Part shown: in pieces, positions 1 through 11,452 of the stretch
Layout: each line of letters begins with the position of its first letter
How positions within the stretch are numbered: position 1 is the first letter of the stretch
Origin: Rhodocollybia butyracea
Taxonomy: Eukaryota > Basidiomycota > Agaricomycetes > Agaricales > Omphalotaceae
Assembly: GCA_015501585.1 (NCBI GenBank)
Contig: JADNRY010000149.1
Location: forward strand, 62,001-126,000
Direction of reading: 5' to 3'
DNA: 64,000 nucleotides
Translations under genes and position numbers: made by a program
The notes under the pieces: generated by a model
Databases searched by the model: none
What the model saw: only the letters and a program-made list of their open reading frames with translations
What the model was told of the DNA's origin: nothing

Positions 1-711
1 CAAGTTACCTTATCAGTCATTCTCTAGCATTTCTTTTTATCAAATATCTACCACTCTTTTTATTCTTTGCTCTCACTCTGCTTTGGTTGGTACTACGTAT
101 CGTCGTACACAATAAACACAATTGCAATTTTACATAGCCGGTGAGGTGAGAATCAAGAGATAGGGCCTTCAAAATATCGCTTGCATTTTATTGCCACTGC
201 TCGTCCTGACAGATTGACTGAAAGCTATCGTATCCACTGAAGGAGCGTAGAAAAGCCCAGTGCTTCATATACCTCATCTGCCAAAGCTGAATAGCATGCC
301 TTTTCAAGTACACCAACTTGACCAAGTGTTTGCTCGACAGCCTCTGCTCAAAATTATCTTGGAACTTCAAATCACAATGTAGATGATACTTCATGTATGT
401 TTCGGGCGATTTCACAAGGACGCCTTTTGAGCTAGTCGTCTCCTTTTCATAATGTATACAGACTCTGCGGTGCAAATTTTGTCACCTACCGAAACTGAAA
501 AGTCAGATGTGGTCAAGGACCAGAAGAAAGATCGAGAAAGCCAGTATGTACTTGACACTGGAGCTGAGAACAGAATACAAGTTGACCAGGTTCTACCAGT
601 TATACCACCCTTCTTGCTCTCTCTGCTTTAGTCGAGTTGATACAATGTATCATCTTATACTACACAATGAGTACAATCACATTACACATTCTGTTCAAGG
701 CGACCAATGGG
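1..711. other. Stretch with no recognised gene
   Basis: No family could be recognised here. A minus-strand open frame at 188-475 (about 95 codons, rich in His, Lys and aromatic residues) is preceded at 484-520 by a pyrimidine-rich tract ending in AG, so it could be a terminal exon. I found no upstream exon with a start codon before the anoctamin gene ends at 712. It may equally be a chance frame. Confidence 0.3.
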
Positions 712-3138
712 TCACTCTTCCTTTTTCAGCCTCTGGATCTCTTCCATGCCCTCATCATACGCCCAAAACTGGGTAACAAGATCCGGCGATGAGCTGGCCA
801 TGTTCTCCGTATCCGTCTTCCCCTCGTTTGTATCTGCTTGAAGCTCCTGTCCCTGAAACCCCTCCAGAAACGCTTCCTTCACTTTCCTCTCCTCAGTTCT
901 CCACCTCTCCACCTCACTACTCCCCTCCCACAACACCTTGTGCATCAGATGTCTCAAAGCCGCTCTCACTAATACCCATGCCTGGCTTGCCGCCAGCACC
1001 AACAGCAGGACCGTCAAGCCCAACTCTCTCCACGCCGTCCTATCTTCCTCATCCCACACTGCATCCGACAGCGCTAATGATATCATCTCAATAGGTGTAC
1101 CCGTATCCCCAGTCAGATCAAATAAATGCCCACATTGTCCCCCCCGCGGACAAAACAACGCAACAAGGATTGTATTCACAACAATGCCACTCCACCCCAA
1201 AAACTCCAACACCTCTAACCAAGCCCCAATACTCTCCGTCCGCTCAGGAATCGGTCTCCGTTCTTGTTTCGCAATCCGAAACGCGTCTTTGCGCATTTCG
1301 ATGATGTTGTTTAATAGTGCGAAGAGGGGAGCCAGGGGGAAGATTGTTGACCAAAGGACGATGTAGCCAAATTGGATGACCATTTCAGAGTAGTCGGTGG
1401 AGAGGTTTGCGGGCGTTGAGGGAAGGGAAGATTCGTGGATTGCATGGGTTAGGAGAGATTCTTGAGAGTGGGAGAAGAACGAGGGGTGGAGGAGAGTTTG
1501 AGTGAGGGATGTAGAGAAAGAGCGGAGGTTGGAGAAGGCTGAAGAAAAGGGGGTATGAGGATGCTCCGGGAACGACTCCGAGGTGGGGGAATCGACGAGA
1601 GGTAATCCGGTTGTGGGGGTTTCAGAGGTGGGGGAGTCGACAAGAGGGAATCCGGCTATGGGAGATTCAGAGATGGGGGAATCGACGAGAGGTAATCCGG
1701 CTGTGGGAGATTCAGAGGTGGGGGAATCGACGAGAGGTGATTCAGCTATGGGCCCGGATTCGACCGGCTGCTCATGCTTGAGATTCCATATCAATCCAAA
1801 TAAAGTGTCCCAAGTTTTCATTGCGTAAGGCCATCCAATTTCTTGGATGCTGTCGATGATCTGGTTTGTTGCAGTATACGCAAACATCTGCTCTTCTAAC
1901 CTCGAGCGATCCAACTTCAGCCCATTCCCTAACGTCGTAGAAGGAAACCACCGTAGAGCTGCCTTGACCAGCGCATCACCAAAGGGGACATAGACAAGCG
2001 CTGTGAGTGTGAGACTGAGATATGCAACAAGAGCAGTGAAAATGAATGTTTTCAGTGTGACCGAGGCGTCGTGTCCAGAGTGGTGTGGATGGTTTTCCCA
2101 AGTCGCGAACCACTCGGCACACGATTGGAAAAATGAAATGAGATGGGGAACAAGAATGGCGTACACAACTGTCGGCGCGAATGCCACATACTGTTGTCCA
2201 GGTCCCGTATAAAAATGTTCACAAAATTCTTCCAGTAGGAATATCGCCGTCATCAGTACAGCCAGCAACAGTGCGAAGCCCAAAATGACTGGAATAGTGG
2301 CGAGAATTCGGAATTCACGTATCCAGGGCGAATCATCCTGGTGCGCATTCTGTACTCGCGCTTTTTCGACTCTTGTAGCACCACGAACGCCAAATCGCAT
2401 TGCAATGCGGCGTTCTTCTACACGCCACCATTCTACGAATCCAATTGCCCAGATTGAAATAAGAAAAGAGTATATCGGTGAATAGGACGCTCCAAACATC
2501 CAGAAAAGAAACCCAACAACAGCTGGAAGGCCTAATGCACGACTGTAACTTTGAATAAAGATGAAATACAACGAAAAGGCATCCCCGAAATGAGCTCGAA
2601 TCTGTTCGTGGGGGACAGAAGCTGTGCTAATCCAGTTTGATGCCCATTTTTGAAGCCAGAGCTCGTTAAAGGCAAGATCGTGAAGACAAAAGACAGAGGA
2701 AATCAGGCCCCACCGGGGGATATCCGGATGTATGCCCAGGCCGCCATCAGAGGGAGCAGAAGTTATGAATGAATGAACAAGGCGAATTCGTTCTGCGGGA
2801 GAAAGGGAGTATTGGTCGGGGATGGGAGTCACTGGGAGACCAGAAAGAAAGTCGATTTCTCTGCGAAGAAAAGGATTGGAACAGGAATACTTTTGCTATA
2901 AGCACAACACTGACCGTGCTTTGTGAATCAGTACATTTAATGCCGCCTCTGGACACGATACAAACACCAGAATCTTGCCATCCGAGTCTCCTCGTCGTCC
3001 CACAGCTTTCAGTCCACCGTCTTGTAGTGTCTTCAGAAGGGATCCGTATCTTTCTTTTGTTTCTTCGGCGTGTTTGTGACTGTCAGGAATTCGTACCAGA
3101 ATTATAACATCGACGCCGGGGCCAGCGTCGATAGTCAT
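712..3138 (-). CDS. Anoctamin/TMEM16 family protein (Ist2-like)
   Basis: Multi-pass membrane protein of the anoctamin family; fungal members act as lipid scramblases or ER-plasma membrane tethers (family knowledge). Two exons, 3138-2915 and 2860-712, with a 54 bp intron, give 790 aa. Exon 1 carries the cytosolic alpha/beta domain typical of Ist2-like N-termini (VDVIILVRIPD, then GKILVFVSCPE). The first membrane part has YSPIYSFLISIWAIGFVEWW followed by MRFGVRGA. The C-terminal half has the hallmark block FGYIVLWSTIFPLAPLFAL, then NNIIEMRKDAFRI and RPIPERTESIGAWLEVLEF. The start is the ATG at 3138. Four degenerate 15-residue repeats (PLVDSPTSESPTAGL type) are inserted in a loop before the FGYIVLW segment, which is unusual. 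I could not check the calcium-site acidic residues by alignment. Scramblase versus tether role cannot be told from this reading. Confidence 0.85.
1570..1760 (-). repeat. 45-bp coding minisatellite inside the anoctamin gene
   Basis: Four imperfect, in-frame copies of a unit of about 45 bp encode PLVDSP(T/I)SE(S/T)P(T/I)(A/T)G(L/F). On the plus strand they appear as repeated 'gtgggggaatcgacgagagg' type blocks. All copies keep the frame, so the array changes protein length without breaking it. It is likely to vary between strains (inference). Confidence 0.85.
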
Positions 3139-3613
3139 AGTTCAGTGTTAAGGTTTATTTTGGGCCATGTACGTTAAGTATATAATTGGAACAAGTCAAG
3201 GTTCATGTACACTTTATGCCGGACCGGGCAGCCGCAGCAATTACACGCTTTGGCCGATGCAATTATCCTGCGCCTTCATAGAACAACCACTGTGTTCGTG
3301 CATTTTGCAGTACAAGTAGCCATCTAGGCAGCGCATACTCTCAAAATTTTGAATGAAACTTGGCACTGTAAGTCCATGGTCGAAGTAAAAGATTTCGGAT
3401 AAAACTTTGAGTAGAACTCAGCGAACATGAGCAAGAACGATACGAGGAAAGCGAGCTGTCAAGGATACGATCACATAAATTCCATCGAGCGTTGAACTTC
3501 GGGTATACTTACAACGACGCCATGCCAGATGGAGATCCAGGCGAGTCAAGTCGCCAAAACAACGAAAAGCTATATATGATGTACATTTTGTGAGCACGCA
3601 CTCGATATCAGTC
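3139..3613. other. Intergenic, no gene seen
   Basis: Lies between the anoctamin start and the 3' end of the zinc-knuckle gene. A short open frame at 3418-3639 (-) overlaps the zinc-knuckle 3' end and shows no family motif. It is probably the 5' region of the anoctamin gene. Confidence 0.4.
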
Positions 3614-4483
3614 TCATACAGACTTGGGGCCATCTCCACGATTCAATTTTGAGCGTCTGGGTTTAGTAGGAAATGTACAATCCACATTCCAGTGACCCCG
3701 CTTCTTACATTTTATACAGCGACCCGGCGGATGCTCCTTCCTCACCGGGCAATACATCAAGCTATGCGTCAGGCCACAGCATAGGCAATGCCCACGTGAG
3801 AATACCCACTGCATAGCTGAAGAGATAGTAGCCTGAGGAATCGCCTCTGGAGGGTATATGATAGAGATTAGGCCTGTCTTGGAGAACTGAGTTGAAGAAG
3901 AGGTAGGAAGAAAATGGTCGCGGAATAATCGATCGATGAGCAAAGTCAAACGCATATCGCGAATTGTAACACCTGGAATGATGAGGTCTTCAGGGAAAGG
4001 CACGATGTTCTTGGCTGGGAGGAATTCGGACCTCAAATCCGATACGGACTTGGGCATAAAAGCGTTCTTGGTAATAGTTTTCATCCTGACAAGATATACG
4101 TCTTTTTCTTCGTCTCTTTGCGCCTCGACTTTGTCCATTACAAGGCCGTGGAGGTCACTCTGCTCCTCTTTCGCAATGAGCTCAACCTGTTCCATAAACT
4201 GGATTGCACCCAATTCATCTCTAAACCTATAGCCCCCCTGGAGTCTCAACCCATTTCCAGACCCGAGTAAAACGTTACGTGGACGGTACTGCCAAGGAAC
4301 TAGCCCTTGTATAGGAAGGAGATATGTTTCCATCTCCGAGGGGCTGAGCCATGGTGTAGGACGAACTTCCGAGCGGGGAGGAAGGGCTGGGAGCGCAGCT
4401 ATGTGTGCAACATTTTGTGGAATGAGGCGAGGGCCAAGGATCCTCTTCGAAATATTCTGCAGTGCACCTGGCAAGTGGTTCAT
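3614..4483 (-). CDS. Zinc-knuckle protein with degenerate pterin-4a-carbinolamine dehydratase-like region
   Basis: 289 aa, single exon. The open frame extends upstream of 4483, but the only ATG is at 4483. The N-terminus (about residues 1-40, Arg/Ala/Leu rich, few acids) could target mitochondria. Residues about 45-150 follow the layout of the PCD/DCoH fold: LSPSEMETYL, a Trp-containing turn, YRFRDELGAIQFMEQVELIAKEE, then a short loop and DVYLVRMKTITKN. The His pair expected after the long helix is replaced by SDLHG, so dehydratase activity is doubtful. The C-terminus has one perfect CCHC knuckle (CIKCKKRGHWNVDC) and an imperfect one before it (CLCCGLTHSLMYC), suggesting nucleic-acid binding. 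The PCD assignment comes from pattern reading; the knuckle is clear. Relics of its middle segment occur near 36.0 and 36.7 kb. Confidence 0.55.
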   Translation of the reverse strand: MNHLPGALQNISKRILGPRLIPQNVAHIAALPALPPRSEVRPTPWLSPSEMETYLLPIQGLVPWQYRPRNVLLGSGNGLRLQGGYRFRDELGAIQFMEQVELIAKEEQSDLHGLVMDKVEAQRDEEKDVYLVRMKTITKNAFMPKSVSDLRSEFLPAKNIVPFPEDLIIPGVTIRDMRLTLLIDRLFRDHFLPTSSSTQFSKTGLISIIYPPEAIPQATISSAMQWVFSRGHCLCCGLTHSLMYCPVRKEHPPGRCIKCKKRGHWNVDCTFPTKPRRSKLNRGDGPKSV

Positions 4484-4705
4484 TGTGAAAATTAGCGCTG
4501 AGAAGCGCCCTATCGAAACGATCACGTGGTAGGCTAGGACCAGCCAGGCATGACGTCATCGGCACGCCACCATCCGATGTGCCCGACGACTCGGACACCT
4601 CCCGAAGATTAGCTCAGATCAGGGAGTAAAAACAGATGTCATGATCAAACATTGTCACTACAACGAGAGGCCAGGCCCGCAAAATATTGACAAACAGCCA
4701 TAACA

Positions 4706-4790
4706 TTCCTTCTAGCCGACTTGAACGACTGACCTCGTCATTATGTCCTACGGTACTAGTGACGCGCTCTACCAACTGAGCTAAGAAGGA
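4706..4790 (-). tRNA. tRNA-Thr (anticodon AGT) with 12-nt intron
   Basis: Read on the minus strand from 4790. The acceptor stem TCCTTCT pairs perfectly with AGAAGGA. D arm: GCTC-AGTTGGTA-GAGC. The anticodon stem CGTCA/TGACG encloses CTAGTA, a 12-nt intron placed after position 37, and A38. The T arm is AGTCG-TTCAAGT-CGGCT, and the discriminator is A. Anticodon AGT reads ACU/ACC after A34 deamination. A short T run (TTTT on the minus strand, about 4681-4684) follows and would serve as the Pol III terminator. The A box (TAGCTCAGTTGG) and B box are both present. Confidence 0.93.
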
Positions 4791-4799
4791 GTACTTAAG

Positions 4800-5407
4800 G
4801 AAGTAATGCGACAAGTGAATAGCACTTACGGCTCAACTATCACGCCTTCAAGCTCAACACTGTCACTTAGTGATTGTACTGTCTTTCTTTCAGTCTCAAG
4901 CTTTAATTTACTTCTTTGCACAACTTGTCACAGCTTTCTATACTGACACCTAACTTGATAGGCAAAGTACTAGAGTCCCCACTCTACCCATGCTACATAC
5001 GAGAAACATGACATTAGCAAGCCTTTGGATAGAGATGAACTGTTCAAAACCGCTCTTCTAGTGCCTAGGCTATATATCTGGAGAGCAGCTAGCCGCCACC
5101 GATGGCGTAGAAAGACATGAAAGGTGACAATGGCGCAGGGATAAAACGAAGTACTTAGGATGCACACAGGCGGCGACTTTCCCCTTCTCTCTTCCTCTTC
5201 GCACTACCTAAGACCCAAATCAAACAGTAAGCCACGGACTCTTAGTCTGGTGCCCTTTAGATCACTCCCCACTGCTTGATATAGCTTTCAGGCAGCTGTC
5301 ATCTTTCAGACAAAATTAGAATTCATGATGACGACCTGCAAGGCAAGTAAGAGTTAAAACGTTAAAGTCCAGTAAATTACAACATAATATTCATAGCGGT
5401 CCTTCAC
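4800..5407. other. Intergenic, no gene seen
   Basis: Sequence between the tRNA and the 3' end of the next gene. I see no recognisable coding motifs, tRNA or repeat. Confidence 0.4.
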
Positions 5408-6871
5408 TCAAGTACCCTTCCTTCGGATATTCGAGCTCGAAAGCCTGAACAGGCGTATCAAAGATTCCGGCAATAGACTGTTATCGTCTCTCCGTCCATA
5501 CAACTCCAATTTTCCTCCTCTACAAACAAGACTCAACCTCCCCTGCTCCCCATGGTCAATCGCCACCTCTCTGATCAACCCCAACACACCCCTCAGTTTT
5601 GTGAAGCTACTCTGACACGTTTTCTCTGCTTTTATCAAATCCAAATTCGTCCCACCTCACGTTTCTGGATTTCATAAAAATGACCCGAGTCGTGGGCCCC
5701 AAGATAGTGGTACGGCGTCTGCGAGAGGAAGAGCTGAGGAAAGTCTTCTTTCCATCTGTTATCGACGAGTCGCTTTCGGGAACGAGTGCTTAGTTCGATT
5801 AAGGATGTTTGAGGGACGACGGAGCCGCCTTCGCCGACTCGTAGGCTGAGAGCTCCACCCACCGGAATTGATGTGAAGGTTACAGGAGGACCAGACTTGG
5901 AAGAGATCGACGTGGAGCTCAAGGCGAGAGTTAGATCGTCAATGGTGGAAGATCTGTTTCGATTGGTGGACGAAGACACCACGGGAGGCAAGCACGCATC
6001 TACCTCGAATCTCACGACAACTTTCAACCCATTCAAGTCCTACAGGAAGTGTAATGAAAAGCAAAACTGTTGCAAAAGAAAGAAAACTCACGTATTTTAC
6101 TATTCGATGATGACCAGTACTTCCCTCGCAGTCTTTCGCTGGATTAGTAGTCTTTTCTTCAAAATTGAACCCAAAAGTAAACCCAGACATAGCAGCCTGC
6201 GTGCTCTTCTCCCAACGGCTGAAAATTACAGTATTTCCAGCAAGCTGCAGGTCGATACGAAAATCCCTTTCAGCTGTACCGTTAATCCAGCGTAAAAGCT
6301 TTCGCAATCCGTTTCGATCGGTGACGAGATCGACCGAGGACCAGTCAAAACTTTTTGTCGAGCTCCCAGACTCGGACTGAGAACGCTGTACAGTGTTTAC
6401 AGCCACAATAAGAGGAACAAGGTTGGCGCTGGGGAACCAGTGACTGTTTTGGTCCGCGAACGATGTACCTACATCAGCAGCCACAGTGAAAGGGGTCGTT
6501 ATGTTCCGCCATTCTGGAGGAGAGCCTAGTGGAAGATGCTGATTAGAAGAGTACGAAGCGAGTTGGCTTCCCGCTTTCAAGTACCTACCTGGAACAAGGA
6601 TCGTAGGCTGATCCTTTGAGCCTATCCAGTTGTAAGATCCAAGATACTGTAGATCCCGTATTTTCACTGGATCGGTAAGCACCAGGGTATCGGCTCTTGG
6701 GATTTTGAATGTTTGAATTGGGACTGGAAGGAGACCTTCCGTTATGTCACGCTCATTCTCAGCCAGGGAAGGAACTGCGGCGGTTGTACTAGGTGGAGGG
6801 CGAACTGTAGGTATCCTATATCTATACCTCTGGGCAGGACTGCTAGAGCCCCGAGAGCTATAGAATGACAT
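5408..6871 (-). CDS. Conserved fungal protein of the family often annotated 'geranylgeranyl pyrophosphate synthetase'
   Basis: Exon 1 6871-6092, a 52 bp intron, then exon 2 from 6039. Family landmarks: VDLVTDRNGLRKLLRW, FRIDLQLAGNTVIFSRWE, EGSTGHHRIVKY joined by splicing to GLKVVVRFEVDA, then QTPYHYLGAHDSGHF. The database name is misleading, because no prenyl-synthase DDxxD motifs are visible. The conserved E/D and VRFEVDA block is compatible with a nuclease-like fold, but this is inference. Near 5653 the reading frame changes: adding one G to the GGG run (plus-strand CCC 5651-5653) continues the protein as EVGTNLDLIKAEKTCQ through SLVCRGGKLELYGRR to the stop at 5408. A 35-nt intron is the alternative but is shorter than any other here. 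See the homopolymer finding. Function unknown. Confidence 0.6.
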
Positions 6872-7266
6872 GACTGATGATGGCCAAGGAAGAAAACACT
6901 GGCGCTAGGACATTGAGCGGATTTTTACCTTAAGCTTTACCCATACTCACACGAGCATATAATCACAGTAGGTGTTGGCGCAGTCCTACGTAACCATGCA
7001 AGCCAGATTTCCGGGAATAGCGCAGTCGCAACACCAAAAACCATGGTGAACTTAAAGCTGAGCGCTGAGTACTAAGTTCAGAGCTTCACAAAAGAAGTTT
7101 AAACCCAGAGAGGTATTTCACAACTCATATACTGTGAAGTCGGGCCGGTACATATCCATTCGATCTGTTTATGTAATTTCAAGTTTAATTCATCTTCTCG
7201 TCTCTTTGCAAGTCTTCCCCAATTTCTTGTGCCGCTAGATTTTTTTTTGGTCGGAATCTGTACACT
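6872..7266. promoter_or_regulatory. Divergent intergenic region between the 5.4 kb gene and UBC1
   Basis: About 395 bp separates two divergent starts (ATG 6871 minus, ATG 7267 plus) and presumably holds both promoters. No clear TATA box. The UBC1 side has pyrimidine-rich sequence just upstream of the start. Confidence 0.4.
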
Positions 7267-8154
7267 ATGGATGCTCGCCTTCGTCGTGTAAATAAGGAAA
7301 TTGCTGGTTCGTTTTCTTCAAATTGGAATCATCTTGGGATCTCACGAAGCGATATCAAGATTGTAAGAATGACAAGACTTCGAATATTTCTTTGGAACTC
7401 GTCGACAATTCGCCGTTTCATCTGAAAGGATCTTTTCCTGGCCCAGAGGACACGCCATACCAGGGTGGCCACTTTGAAGTGGTGAGTTGTTTCTTGTACA
7501 GATCGAATTCAGATCTTTGCCACAGATTGTGAAAGGCGCAAGCAACGGTTCACTGACCATGCTTCTTAGGACATCATAATTCCAGACTCGTACCCTTTTC
7601 AACCGGTCAAGATGAAGTTCATCACAAAAGTTTATCATCCAAACGTGTCCTCCGCATCTGGCGCCATCTGCTTGGATATTCTCAAGGACGCTTGGTCACC
7701 CGTCCTTACTCTTAAATCCACCTTGATTTCGCTACAGAGTCTACTCTGTTCTCCTGAACCGAACGACCCGCAGGACGCGGAAGTGGCGAAACACTATACC
7801 ACCAGTAAAGGTAGTTTCGACGAGACGGCTAGGTATTGGACACAAATATATGCTGGTGGTCCAGGGCCAAAGGATGTCAAAGAATCGAGAGTCTCTGGGG
7901 CCGCCAGAGATGATGTGGCTATTGCGGGATTAGAAAAAGCGCATGTGGATCAGTTTGAGGGGATTGGTTTCCCTAGGAATAAAGTTGTGAGTATGCTCTG
8001 ATGTTCACAACGGCCTCTTTACTTTTCACCGTTTCATTCCGCGTGCTAATGAACCTCCTCGTAGATTGACGTTCTGAGGAGATTAAACTACCGCGGAGCT
8101 AACGTAGCGCAGATATCGGAAGACCGAATAGTGGAGGAGCTGCTGAAGCCATAG
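7267..8154 (+). CDS. Ubiquitin-conjugating enzyme E2 (UBE2K/Ubc1 type, UBC + UBA)
   Basis: Four exons: 7267-7306, 7360-7481, 7570-7986, 8065-8154; 222 aa. It transfers ubiquitin from E1 to substrates or E3 partners, and Ubc1-type E2s extend K48 chains (family knowledge). The UBC core covers residues about 1-150: LKGSFPGPEDTPYQGG, PFQPVKMKFITKVYHPN, then the catalytic Cys in SGAICLDILKDAWSP and the SPEPNDPQDAEVA loop. The C-terminal UBA-type domain (about 180-222) reads DQFEGIGFPRNKV spliced to IDVLRRLNYRGANVAQ. The UBA domain separates this subfamily from Ubc4/5. All introns are GT-AG. Intact. Confidence 0.93.
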
Positions 8155-10350
8155 TCATTTGCCTCGTCCTTTAGTATGATCTCTCTCGAATGCATACATA
8201 TTCTTCTTTCACCCCGCATGACCTTTGTCCATCCGAAGCTTTTCATGTCAGTGACCGTCACACGAGAGACATACATAACCTATCTCCTCTGCATTCAGAT
8301 GTTTGTTTGTTTCGGTAAGTGTCAATGAGAAATTCGAGGTGACAGTTTCTCATTGACTAGAATCCGTTGGCCATTGATTTGCAAGAAGTTGAACGTGGAC
8401 ACCTTCGTCTCGCCCCCGCGAGGTTCTCGTCAGTCATCTTGAGAAAAGCGCCATTCATCTGTCTTCCGAATACCAGTCGGTGGCGTTGCAAGTGTTGTAT
8501 TTTCCCTCGAGTGAATGTTTCTTGCTTCTAGTCGACGGATCTCATTAAACACTTGCGGGTCTCTAGCCGGTCGCTTATATGAAAGGTTTGTACAACCCCC
8601 AGCCTCGCTGGAGTCTGATGTAGGCAGTTATCAATCCCTTGGTCGGAACTGCTGGCGAGGGTGATGAACCCTTCACTTCGAAGAATAATCTCTTTCGATA
8701 TTCTGTGACCCCTGACTGAAGTCATTATGAGTAAGAGTTCAAATTAAGCGACGTGCCCTTTGCAGCTGGCCTCGCGACCGTCAGCAATTCTATGGTTCAA
8801 CATCTCGTAACGGAAAGCGATTGGATAGCGGTATTCCAAGGTATGACGGTGTTGGGTTCTTTCTATGTACTTACTTGAATTTAGGCTGATGTATCCAGGA
8901 AGTTTGATATTCATAGGTAGATTTAGACGTCAAAATACTATTTTATGTTTTCGCCGAGCTCATCCGACGTCCAAGCGCTGGTTTGGACAGTCTGAATGTC
9001 CCCCATACCTCGGTTCTACGTTCCTATTTCCATCGTGTTTGACGAGTGCAGGCCTTCTGTTGCACCGTTGGCAAGCCGCAAGCCCACAAGATCTCGGAGA
9101 TTGTAACGTGCTGAGATCTTGACTTGCGCTGCGTCATATACGACTGTGAAGACGAATTGGCGAAGAGGACGCCCATACGCATTTTTTGCCACCCCTTGTG
9201 GCTAGTTAATCACTCCAAAAGAGATGTCGAAATGTTTTTGAAGATAGAAGATATCACTAGGAGTTACAACGGGTCACTACAATAATACTACTACATTTTC
9301 CCCTACATTTTCCCCACCGGTACCTCAAAGGGGAAATCACAGGGACGAAAAATAACACGCCACATAACTACGACCTAGCTACTTAGTTGTGTATGAACGA
9401 TTTAGCAATTCAAGTCTTGGCCAGAGTAGTCACTAAAATTTTTACCTTTCTCCGACCCTAAACTAAAATTCAGAGACCGAATACACGGTGTGGAGTTCAG
9501 ATACAATACGACCACAAGTGTCTCAATCATGAACCAGAAGGTGGTGGAAATGGCAACGCTCCACCAACTATTTTGGCTATGAACAGAGGCTCTAGCCCTC
9601 CTGACCAACTAGCCAGAGAGGTCAAACGAAGTCTCTGTGTCATAGCAAAATAGTTGTGTGAAGCGATGCAACACCAAAAATCTGATGCCATGAGAAGAGT
9701 CCTTGGGGGAAGGTGAGGAAGGGGAGTGGATGCCTGGGGACTTTCTTTAACAAGGAGGTTTTATACCCGTTGAAGATGTTTCCGGATGGAGCTAGCCATG
9801 AATAAGGAGCCAGCATGATCGTTCACTATCATAATTCGCTCAGAAAATGAAGACGTTTGGGCATTAACTTGCTATCGTCATTTAATTCAAAACAAAGGGT
9901 GTTTCAGTGTTATCGATGTCTACAGCTATCACCCTGATAATGACCTGATACAACGCGGTGCCTAAACACAGACTCGGTACTATGTCCCACTCTCGTCCGA
10001 ATCGCGGTTCAACAGGAACAAAGTCCTCCTTCGATTTCCCGGATCATCAGACCCGCAGCCTCCCGAATCCAAATAGAAGCTTTGTTAGATTTGAAGTCAG
10101 CGACGATGTGCAGTGACCAGATGTAGAACCTCCGCGGGAGGTTCCATCATGAGATTTATGGACAATTCGATAAAACTATCGAAAACAAAGGGGATTTTAC
10201 CCGGGCGTGGGCCTGAATTGAGATTACCCTACTGCTAGTCTCTTTGTTACCAAACGAATACAAACAGTCAATAGATGAAGAGTTACCAAATAGCTGTGAA
10301 GAAGGGGGTCAAGTACGAGCACAGTGATGCAAGCGTCCGACACTAACCTA
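8155..10350. other. 2.2 kb stretch with no recognised gene
   Basis: I scanned both strands. Open frames here are short, lack family motifs and are not linked by plausible splice sites. No terminal repeats or transposase motifs were seen. It includes the UBC1 3' UTR at the left end. A short direct duplication 'ctacattttccc' occurs near 9290-9320. Confidence 0.4.
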
Positions 10351-10925
10351 TCAAAGTTCAGTCTTCATACGAACATACTGCACAGGGCCTTTATAAAAGG
10401 TGTTCCCAAATTGTAGAAGCCCTCGTCGCTCATACCATTCGGCAGAGGAAACCCTAGCATCACACCAAAGAACCCCAGCGTTCAGATTCGAACGTGCAAA
10501 ATCCATGGTGTATCTGAGCAACGCTGTTCCTATTCCTCGGCCCTGCATACTCGTCTTACATGCAAATTTCCGAAAACGTGCGTTTTGTGCGGGAGTTGGT
10601 GGAGAAGATAGGGAGTCGGAGATGTCGCGTGAAATTACACTCGTATCATCGATAGGAATAGGATCGAGAAAGAGAGAAATAACGGCTATAGGACCGTTAT
10701 TATCTTTTGTCATAGGGTCGTCGACGAAAGCTCCAAAGTGCCATCCATTTGCGTCCTCCGGAAGCTTGACCTTTTCGATAGACAGCTCCGGCCAAAGGAC
10801 TTGATGCCGCAGCGGAAGGGTTTGCTCAACAGTAATTTGTTTGAATCGCAATAAAAGTTCATTGGCTAAAGAAACGATTGGCTTGCGCTCTGAGTGTCAA
10901 TCGAACCCTTACCATGCGATGACAT
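10351..10925 (-). CDS. GNAT-family N-acetyltransferase
   Basis: Two exons: 10925-10913 (13 nt, ATG TCA TCG CAT G) and 10889-10351, giving 183 aa. The tiny first exon is needed because the main frame has no ATG near its 5' end; splicing at GTAAGG and CTCAG gives MSSHERKPIVSLANELLLRF. GNAT motif A is clear: RKFACKTSMQGRGIGTALLRY, with QGRGIG as the acetyl-CoA pyrophosphate loop. It is followed by a strand reading LWCDARVSSAEWYERRGL, the typical motif B with Tyr. The N-terminal part (RHQVLWPELSIE, HFGAFVD) fits the strand-helix start seen in single-domain GNATs. The substrate cannot be inferred. Confidence 0.85.
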
Positions 10926-11452
10926 GTCGCCAATTTGCTGGTTTTTGAACGAACAAGTAGTATCACTGATCAGTCAGTTGCCAAAATTACCGCAAAGAAA
11001 CTGTACTCCGGATGGAAATGTGGAATGAGGCGTTTCAGTAAGAGCCACAAGGAGCCGCACGCGTATTCACACCCAGTTTTTCTCGGACTCTTTGCTGTAA
11101 GCAAGTAGACGGTGGCGCTTTGTTGTATACATCAGCAGTGCTTTCAGAAGCGCATTTACAACGAGACGCGAGATTATGTACCTCAGCAACGGGAAGAAAA
11201 CGTTTAGGCAATGATTCACGCACAGTGTCTAGAAAATTTTAGTTATTACAATGGGACAAAGATGAAGCTCGATAAACCAAAGCTGCAAATTCAAAACGAG
11301 CTCGAGGGGAACTCGGTGAGAGGAGAAAGGCCGATAAACGCCCAGACATGATTGGCTAAGATTTGTTTCAAACTTTGACACGACACTCCGACCTTTTAGG
11401 TTTTCCGACTTGCAATTCTTGCGATTAATCATCGTAAATCCCTCATTTTACC
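10926..11452. promoter_or_regulatory. Divergent intergenic region between GNAT and ArfGAP genes
   Basis: About 530 bp between two divergent starts. No coding signal recognised. The ArfGAP ATG at 11453 has a favourable ACC context (taccATGG). Confidence 0.4.

Noticed and set aside
5225..5290. Sequence resembling a minus-strand tRNA-Leu anticodon arm
   Set aside because: No matching acceptor stem, D arm or T loop could be built around it.
5644..5690. 35-nt intron in the 5.4 kb gene
   Set aside because: Shorter than any other intron here (minimum about 48 nt) and it would remove residues expected in the family; a one-base run-length error explains the break better.
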